Shown here: positions 1 through 5,000 of the stretch, piece after piece
How the letters are laid out: every line of letters begins with the position of its first letter
How positions within the stretch are numbered: position 1 is the stretch's first letter
Assembly: GCA_002391675.1 (NCBI GenBank)
Contig: DGFM01000052.1
Span: 90,320 to 96,940 of the forward strand
Direction: 5' to 3'
Source: Cloacimonetes bacterium UBA3900
GTDB lineage: Bacteria; Cloacimonadota; Cloacimonadia; Cloacimonadales; Cloacimonadaceae
Length of the DNA stretch: 6,621 bases
Program-made: the position numbers and the translations under genes
The notes under the pieces: generated by a model
Seen by the model: the letters and a program-made list of their open reading frames with translations, nothing else
Told to the model about the DNA's origin: nothing
Database searches by the model: none

Positions 1-503
1 GATACGTGAGACCGCATCATTTTAACTGGATAGATGCAAACTGCATCGAAGTACCCGCAAGCTGGACTGAATATATTTACGACCTCAACGACTACAATGG
101 CGAATACGTCTACATCGCCATCCGCTGTCAATCTGAGGGAACAATGGCCCTCTATATCGACGATGTTTCCATCCACTCGGATGGGGGCTATCTGGTTGGA
201 AACGACGACAATAGCGTCCCTGCACTCAGCACCCGCCTGGAAGGCAACTATCCAAACCCCTTCAATCCCAGCACCACCATCCACTACAGCCTCAAGGAAG
301 CGGGCCCCGTCCGCATTGAGATTTTCAACCTCAGAGGCCAGATGATCCGCTCTTTGGTAAACGAAAGCAAAGCCAGCGGCAGCCATAAAGTGATGTGGGA
401 TGGCAAGGACGAGCGCGGCAACACCATGTCCAGTGGCATCTATTTCTTCAGGATGGAAGCCGGCAAACACAGCGAAACCCGCAAGATGATAATGATGAAA
501 TAA
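1..503 (+). CDS. 3' end of a secreted adhesin-like protein with a T9SS sorting domain (5' truncated)
   Basis: The frame is open from the left edge (first full codon at 3) to the TAA at 501-503, so the true start lies outside the window. The visible ~166 residues have two parts. The first ~60 residues, with a pattern like 'SWTEYIYDLNDY' then 'VYIAIRCQ' and 'LYIDDVSI', match the end of the cleaved-adhesin / choice-of-anchor-J (MAM-like jelly roll) fold. After a short linker, 'NYPNPFNPST' opens a FlgD-Ig-like type A T9SS sorting domain with the usual 'VRIEIFNLRGQ' strand, 'WDGKDERGN', 'SSGIYFFR' and a basic end 'ETRKMIMMK'. In the family this domain directs outer-membrane export through T9SS and is normally removed or used for anchoring. 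The substrate or ligand cannot be told from this fragment. No terminator with a T-tract follows the stop. Confidence is high for the sorting domain and moderate for the upstream fold. Confidence 0.9.
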   Translation, partial: YVRPHHFNWIDANCIEVPASWTEYIYDLNDYNGEYVYIAIRCQSEGTMALYIDDVSIHSDGGYLVGNDDNSVPALSTRLEGNYPNPFNPSTTIHYSLKEAGPVRIEIFNLRGQMIRSLVNESKASGSHKVMWDGKDERGNTMSSGIYFFRMEAGKHSETRKMIMMK

Positions 504-690
504 AGCGTCTTTGGATACCATGGCAGCCGGCGGCAGGTGGCATCGCCGCATTCATCAAACTGCGCTTGAAAGCGACGCCCGGGGCAAGCGACCCTACTTT
601 GGGCGCCACGGCGAGCGCTCCTGCCTCACAACTGGCAGGCGCAGCCGGCCTCTCCTCCCTCCCAGAAGCGGCTATTAGCCTCAATTTTAA
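504..690. other. GC-rich intergenic patch with short inverted repeats, no gene recognised
   Basis: This first part of the 303-base gap between the truncated gene and HU is visibly richer in G+C than the AT-rich stretch after it. I find no credible coding region: both strands have open frames, but they lack family motifs and plausible start sites. It contains several short inverted repeats: CGCTTG (563-568) with CAAGCG (585-590), flanking a CCCGGG, and CCTGCC (620-625) with GGCAGG (634-639). None is followed by a T-run, so a standard intrinsic terminator is not supported. It could be a dispersed intergenic repeat or remnant DNA; this cannot be decided from one copy. Confidence 0.45.
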
Positions 691-710
691 GCATTTCTTG
701 AACTTTTCTC

Positions 711-737
711 TTGACATAAAAGCTAAATTTATATCAT
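711..737 (+). promoter_or_regulatory. Putative promoter of the HU operon
   Basis: A perfect -35 hexamer TTGACA lies at 711-716. The best -10 candidate is TATCAT at 732-737, with a short 15-base spacer; the same bases (TATCATTG, 732-739) also resemble the Bacteroidota -7 consensus TAnnTTTG with one mismatch. The surrounding sequence is AT-rich, in contrast to the GC-rich patch before it. Transcription would begin near 744 and leave a leader of about 60 bases. The -35 is convincing, the -10 less so. Confidence 0.45.
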
Positions 738-744
738 TGAATAC

Positions 745-757
745 TTTGGTACCCAAA
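745..757. promoter_or_regulatory. Inverted repeat TTTGG-tac-CCAAA near the predicted HU start of transcription
   Basis: TTTGG (745-749) and CCAAA (753-757) are exact inverse complements around three bases, just downstream of the predicted -10. The loop is too tight for a stable RNA hairpin, so a DNA operator would be the likelier role if it is functional. A similar TTTGG/CCAAA repeat occurs before the large gene at 1304-1321. It may be chance. Confidence 0.25.
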
Positions 758-792
758 TCGGAATAACCATATAATCATAAATTATTAAAACT

Positions 793-798
793 AAGGAG
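793..798 (+). promoter_or_regulatory. Shine-Dalgarno site of HU
   Basis: AAGGAG, eight bases before the ATG at 807, is a near-consensus ribosome binding site and fixes the start. Such a strong site is informative about lineage, since most Bacteroidota make little use of Shine-Dalgarno pairing. Confidence 0.8.
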
Positions 799-806
799 TT
801 AACAAA

Positions 807-1097
807 ATGACAAAAGCAGATTTGGTAAAGAGAGTAGCGGATGACACAGGCTACATTCGTAAAGATGTTGCCCTGATGATTGACGCATTCCTGCAAGCTG
901 TTAAGGATACTCTTGCCGAAGGGCATCACATCGAAATCCGTGGGTTTGGCACCTTTAAACTCAAAACACGTAAAGCCCGTATGGGCCGCAATCCCAAGAC
1001 CAACGTTAAAGTACCGGTTGAAGCTCGCACCGTTCCTACCTTCAAGTTCTCACGTGAAATCAAGGACTTGGTGAAGGACATCGAGCTTTCCGAGTAA
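807..1097 (+). CDS. HU/IHF-family DNA-binding protein
   Basis: The 96-residue product is a full-length member of the HU/IHF family (usually 90-100 residues), a nucleoid protein that binds and bends DNA as a dimer. Residues 1-40 form the helical dimerisation part (MTKADLVKRVADDTG onward). The signature 'IEIRGFGTFKLK' spans 42-53. The beta-arm carries the 'GRNP' motif at 60-63, where the proline corresponds to the intercalating Pro63 that kinks DNA, and the arm returns with 'VPTFKFS'. The C-terminal helix 'REIKDLVKDIELSE' is slightly longer and more acidic than in Escherichia coli HU. The ATG is supported by AAGGAG. The gene is first in a two-gene unit with the 29-codon gene, 12 bases downstream. 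HU versus IHF-like subclass cannot be settled here. Confidence 0.95.
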   Translation: MTKADLVKRVADDTGYIRKDVALMIDAFLQAVKDTLAEGHHIEIRGFGTFKLKTRKARMGRNPKTNVKVPVEARTVPTFKFSREIKDLVKDIELSE

Positions 1098-1100
1098 GGA
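1096..1100 (+). promoter_or_regulatory. Shine-Dalgarno site overlapping the HU stop codon
   Basis: AAGGA overlaps the last two bases of the HU TAA stop and sits nine bases before the ATG at 1110. This is strong support that the tiny downstream frame is translated, probably coupled to HU. Confidence 0.65.
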
Positions 1101-1109
1101 CTAACTTCA

Positions 1110-1199
1110 ATGCCTTGCGGAAAGAAACGTAAAAGACATAAAATCGCCACCCACAAGCGTAAGAAACGCCTTCGCAAAAATCGTCACAAAAAGAAATAA
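1110..1199 (+). CDS. 29-residue, extremely basic ribosome-associated-type protein (AURKAIP1/COX24-domain-like)
   Basis: ATG at 1110 to TAA at 1197-1199 encodes 29 residues, of which 20 are Lys, Arg or His. It starts MPCGKKRKRHK, continues with 'ATHKRKKR' and ends RKNRHKKK. This matches my recollection of the tiny conserved proteins in Bacteroidota genomes annotated 'AURKAIP1/COX24 domain-containing protein', relatives of mitochondrial small-subunit protein mS38. The likely role is a ribosomal or ribosome-associated RNA-binding peptide; I infer this from family resemblance and composition. The member usually seen has Ser at residue 3, where this one has Cys. It lies 12 bases after HU, has its own AAGGA site overlapping the HU stop, and is followed 12 bases later by a clear terminator, so it is the second and last gene of the HU operon. 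It is short enough to be missed by ordinary gene callers. Confidence 0.85.
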   Translation: MPCGKKRKRHKIATHKRKKRLRKNRHKKK

Positions 1200-1211
1200 C
1201 ACAAACCTTAT

Positions 1212-1239
1212 AAAGCCCGCCTCCTGGTGGGCTTTTTTA
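1212..1239 (+). terminator. Rho-independent terminator of the HU operon
   Basis: AAAGCCCGCC (1212-1221) pairs with GGTGGGCTTT (1226-1235), a ten-pair stem with one G-T wobble, closed by the four-base loop TCCT and ending in a run of six T (1233-1238). It starts 12 bases after the stop of the 29-residue gene. Confidence 0.93.
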
Positions 1240-1282
1240 TTGAAGCGATCGGTGTGACGGAGCTGCAGCCCGCACAATCCTA

Positions 1283-1308
1283 TTGACATTTTTGTGAGCT
1301 GCGATTTG
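1283..1308 (+). promoter_or_regulatory. Putative promoter of the gingipain-deiminase gene
   Basis: TTGACA at 1283-1288 repeats the -35 seen before HU. No good TATAAT follows at the standard distance; the 3' element could be GATTTG (1303-1308), which shares only the TTTG of the Bacteroidota -7 motif. A promoter here is expected, because a strong terminator separates this gene from the HU operon, but the exact -10 is uncertain. Confidence 0.35.
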
Positions 1309-1321
1309 GGTGATCCCAAAT
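1304..1321. promoter_or_regulatory. Perfect 7-bp inverted repeat in the leader (ATTTGGG-tgat-CCCAAAT)
   Basis: Arms 1304-1310 and 1315-1321 are exact inverse complements around TGAT. The repeat lies across the presumed promoter and start of transcription, 28 bases before the ATG. It could be an operator for a dimeric regulator or a small 5' hairpin; there is no T-run, so it is not a standard terminator. Confidence 0.45.
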
Positions 1322-1336
1322 AAATAATACACATGT

Positions 1337-1342
1337 AAGGGT
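1337..1342 (+). promoter_or_regulatory. Weak Shine-Dalgarno-like site of the large gene
   Basis: AAGGGT lies seven bases before the ATG at 1350. It is weaker than the HU site, but the start is also supported by the signal peptide that follows directly. Confidence 0.5.
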
Positions 1343-1349
1343 AAATGTA

Positions 1350-2027
1350 ATGAAATACTTAAATCGGATTTGGCTTGGCTTGTTGCTGCTCTTTCCCCTG
1401 CTTTTGCTGGCGGGAAATGTGCAGCCGGGCTCTGGAAATACGCTCGTAAACGTGCTGGAAAGCACTAGCGAGCAGACTGTTTTAGAGTTTAACATCGGCA
1501 GCTTCGAGAGCGAAGAGGTCGAGATTGAAAGTAAGACTTGGCAGCAGCTGCACCTGGAAAGAGAAGGCCTGCTGCAGCTGGAGGGCTATCCCGCTTTGCC
1601 GGTGGTCAACCGCAGCATTATCATCGACGGCCGGGCGCAGATGCATCTGGAGCTCTATGATGTGGTTTATGAAGACCTGCAGCTCAAGGTGGCACCCTCC
1701 AAAGGCGTGATTCCGCGCAATATCGACCCCAAGACCGTTCCCTACCGCTTTGCGGACGTCTACGGGAAGGATGAGTTTTATCCCCGCGAGATCGCCACGC
1801 TCTCCGAGCCGTATATCCTGAGGGATTATCGTGGTATCACGGTGCAGACCACGCCCTTTGCCTACAATCCCGTAAGCCAGACTCTGCGTGTTTTCAAGAG
1901 CTTCAAGCTGCGCATCTATGCCCGGGGTGAGAGCCGCACAAATACGCTGGATGCCTCCCGCAGCAGCTATACCCGCGATTTTGAGCAAGTCTACGCTCAG
2001 CATTTCATCAACTGGCCTCACACGCGC
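1350..2027 (+). other. Signal peptide and gingipain propeptide region (residues 1-226)
   Basis: MKYLNR followed by the hydrophobic stretch IWLGLLLLFPLLLLAG is a Sec signal peptide, with cleavage near residue 21-22 and no lipobox cysteine. Residues ~23-226 have the length and pattern of the gingipain propeptide ('GYPALPVVNR', 'NPVSQTLRVFKSFKLRIY'), which in P. gingivalis keeps the protease latent. It ends at Arg226, followed by YTPV, the same context as the known RgpB maturation site (Arg before YTPVEE). Self-activation by Arg-X cleavage is therefore plausible. Confidence 0.8.
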
Positions 2028-5000
2028 TATACCCCTGTGAATGATAGCTTTGGCAAGATGCTGGTGATCTGCCACTCAAGTTTTATCACCGACATCCAGC
2101 CCTATATCAACTGGAAGAAGCAAAAGGGAATCGAGACCGAATTGATCGAGTTTTCCAGCATCGGCAGCACCGCCACACAGCTGCAAAGCTACATCCAAAA
2201 CCGCTATAATGCAGACCCTTCCATCGCCTACGTGCAGCTTGTCGGCGATGCACCCCAGATTCCCACCCTCACGCATCAAAGTGGCGGCGCAGCCCCCGTT
2301 TTCTCGTTAGTTGCGGGCAGTGATAACTACCCGGATATCTTTATCGGACGCTTCAGCGCTCAGACGGTGGCGGAACTCAACGCCCAAATCAATAAAACCA
2401 TCGCCTACGAGAGAGATGCAACTACCTCTGACACCTGGCTTTCCCGCGCCATGGGCATCGCCTCGGATGAGGGAGGCAGCAATGGTGACAACGCCGAAAC
2501 TGACATCCAGCACATGAACGTGATCCGAAACAAGCTGCTGAACTACGGCTACACCAGCGTGGATCAGGTTTACGATCCGGGTGCCTCAGCCACCACGGTC
2601 AGCAACAACGTCAATGCCGGCCGTGGCTTGATCAATTACATTGGCCACGGGGGAGATACCTCCTGGGTTACCACCGGTTTCAACAACACCAATGCCACCA
2701 ACCTCAGAAACGGCACCAAGACGCCCGTGATCATGTCCGTAGCCTGCGTGAACGGCAACTTCGTTTCCAGGACCTGCTTCGCCGAAGCCTGGCAGAGGAA
2801 TGCCAGCGGCGGCTCGGTGACCTTCTACGGCTCCACCATCAACCAATCCTGGGCCTCTCCCATGCGTGCTCAGGATGAATTTATCGACCTCATGGTGGGC
2901 GAGCACAAATTCACCGCGGGCGGGCTCTATTACAACGCCTCCTGCAAGATGATGGACATCTACGGAAGCGACGGCATCAGTATGTTCAAGACCTGGCACA
3001 TCTTCGGCGACGCCTCGCTCTTGGTGCGCAGCAAGACTCCCATCCAGATGAGCGTCAGCCACCCCGCCACCATCATCCAGGGCAGCACTTCCCTGACGGT
3101 AACTGCCGGAGTTGCCAATGCTTTAGTAGCTTTGACCTACAATAATAACATCCTGGGACGCGGCTATACCAATTCCGCCGGCACGGTCAACCTCTCTTTG
3201 AGCGGAATGCCCGCCGGATCAGCGACTTACACCCTCACGGTCACAGCGCACAACCGCGTCACCTATATCGGCACCATCGAGCAAATCCCGCCTGCCGGGC
3301 CCTGGATTGACGTGCAAGAAGCGGCTTGGCAGGATGATAACAACGACGAGCCGGAATTTGGTGAAAGCGGAGCCCTGAGCCTGAGGCTGAAGAACTCCGG
3401 TTCGGATCCCTCTGCTGCACTTACCCTTACGCTCTCCAGCAGTAGCACCGGCGTGACTATCACCAACAACACGCATCAGGCAGACGCCATCGCAGCGGGT
3501 GTGACCGTGGAAATCCCCAGCGCTTTTGGCATCCAGCTTGCCGATAACCTCCCGGATGGCACGGAGTTAACCTTCAGCCTGAGCATCACTTCCGGTACCC
3601 AGAGCTGGGAACACGAGACCGTCTTCAGCGTCAAAGCTCCCGCCCTGGCCCTGGGAGATGTGCTGATAGACGACAGCACGGGCAACAACAGCGGCACACT
3701 CGATCCCGGCGAAAACGTCAACCTCACCATCACCATACTCAACAACGGCGCAGCGATGAGTCCGGCCGGCAGCGTGAGCCTCAGCTCCACCACCTCCGGA
3801 ATCACCATCACCACGCCCAGCATAGACATCCCCGGCATCGCTTCCGGTGCATCCACTCAGGTCACCTTCCCCGTCAGCGTCAGCGCCGCTGTGCCCCAAG
3901 GCTCTACTGCCAGCTTTGAAGTTATGGCCACCACCGGTGCCTACTACGTGGCCCAAATCATCCCCTTGCAGGTGGGCGATCCCCTTGAGGTGACCATCGG
4001 CAGCGGCACGAACACACATGCATATCCGCTCAACAGATTTTACAACTACAGTGCGCATGAAGCCATCTATTTAAGCTCCGAAATCGGCATGGAGGGCAGA
4101 ATCGAGAAGATAGCTTTCCAAAAACTAAGTGGCAATGACGTAAACCCAATCCAAGACGTAACCATCTATATGAAGCACACTTCCGCCAACACCCTGAGCA
4201 GCGGAAACTACACCACCGCCGGCTACACTCAGGTGTTCAGTGGCAGCTATCCAAACGACAGCACAAGCGGCTGGATGGAAGTGACGCTCAACCCGCAATT
4301 TGAATACAACGGCACATCAAACCTGAGCATCCTGATCGTGAAGGGCTATCAACGCTGGACAAGCAACTACCCAAGATGGACTTACACCTCTACCGGCACT
4401 TACAGAGTCAGACGCAACCAAAAGGATTATAGCGCCTCCACGTCGCTTTCTACCAGCTACGACCTCCCCAACATCCGCCTCAAGATGTATCCCCAGATGA
4501 GCGGGCCTGTGATCTCTTCAACTCCCGCATCCATCGAGGCTTCCGTGCATGAGGACGAAAGCGGCAGCAGCAGCGTTGTTTTGAGCAATACCGGCAATAT
4601 GCCGCTTACCTGGAGCACCAATGCCTCCTTCGCCACCTGGGGCAACGTGAGCCCGATGAGCGGAACCATCCCCGCAGGCGGCTCTACGACGCTGAGCGTG
4701 AGCTATAATGCGGCGGGATTGAGCATCGGGACGCATGAAGCCTCCATCCAGATCAACTCCGATGCCACCAACCAAAACCCTTATATCATCCCCGTTTCCC
4801 TGCAGGTGCTGGCCTGCCCATACCCGCCCGAGCCGCGCTTAGTGGCCGAGTGGGAGCCCGCCAAGGGAGTGTTGGTGCGCTATCCCCTCGGTTTGCCCTA
4901 CAACCTGCTGGCAGACATCTCGCAGCACGGAAAGCTTTACGTCATCGTGAGTTCGGGCGATCAAGGCAGCTGCCACAGCTCTCTTAGCAGCAACGGCGTC

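Noticed and set aside
504..680. Intrinsic terminator after the truncated gene
   Set aside because: The inverted repeats there are short or widely spaced and none is followed by a run of T.
448..756. Minus-strand open frame over the GC-rich patch and HU promoter
   Set aside because: No motif, would overlap the sorting domain antisense and the promoter; Ala/Pro-rich content is typical of a chance frame in GC-rich DNA.
395..766. Plus-strand open frame running from the truncated gene into the gap
   Set aside because: It overlaps the T9SS sorting domain in another frame and continues through non-coding sequence of mixed composition with no family features.
1482..2075. Minus-strand open frame (197 codons) opposite the gingipain propeptide
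   Set aside because: Antisense to a well supported coding region; no motif or credible start.
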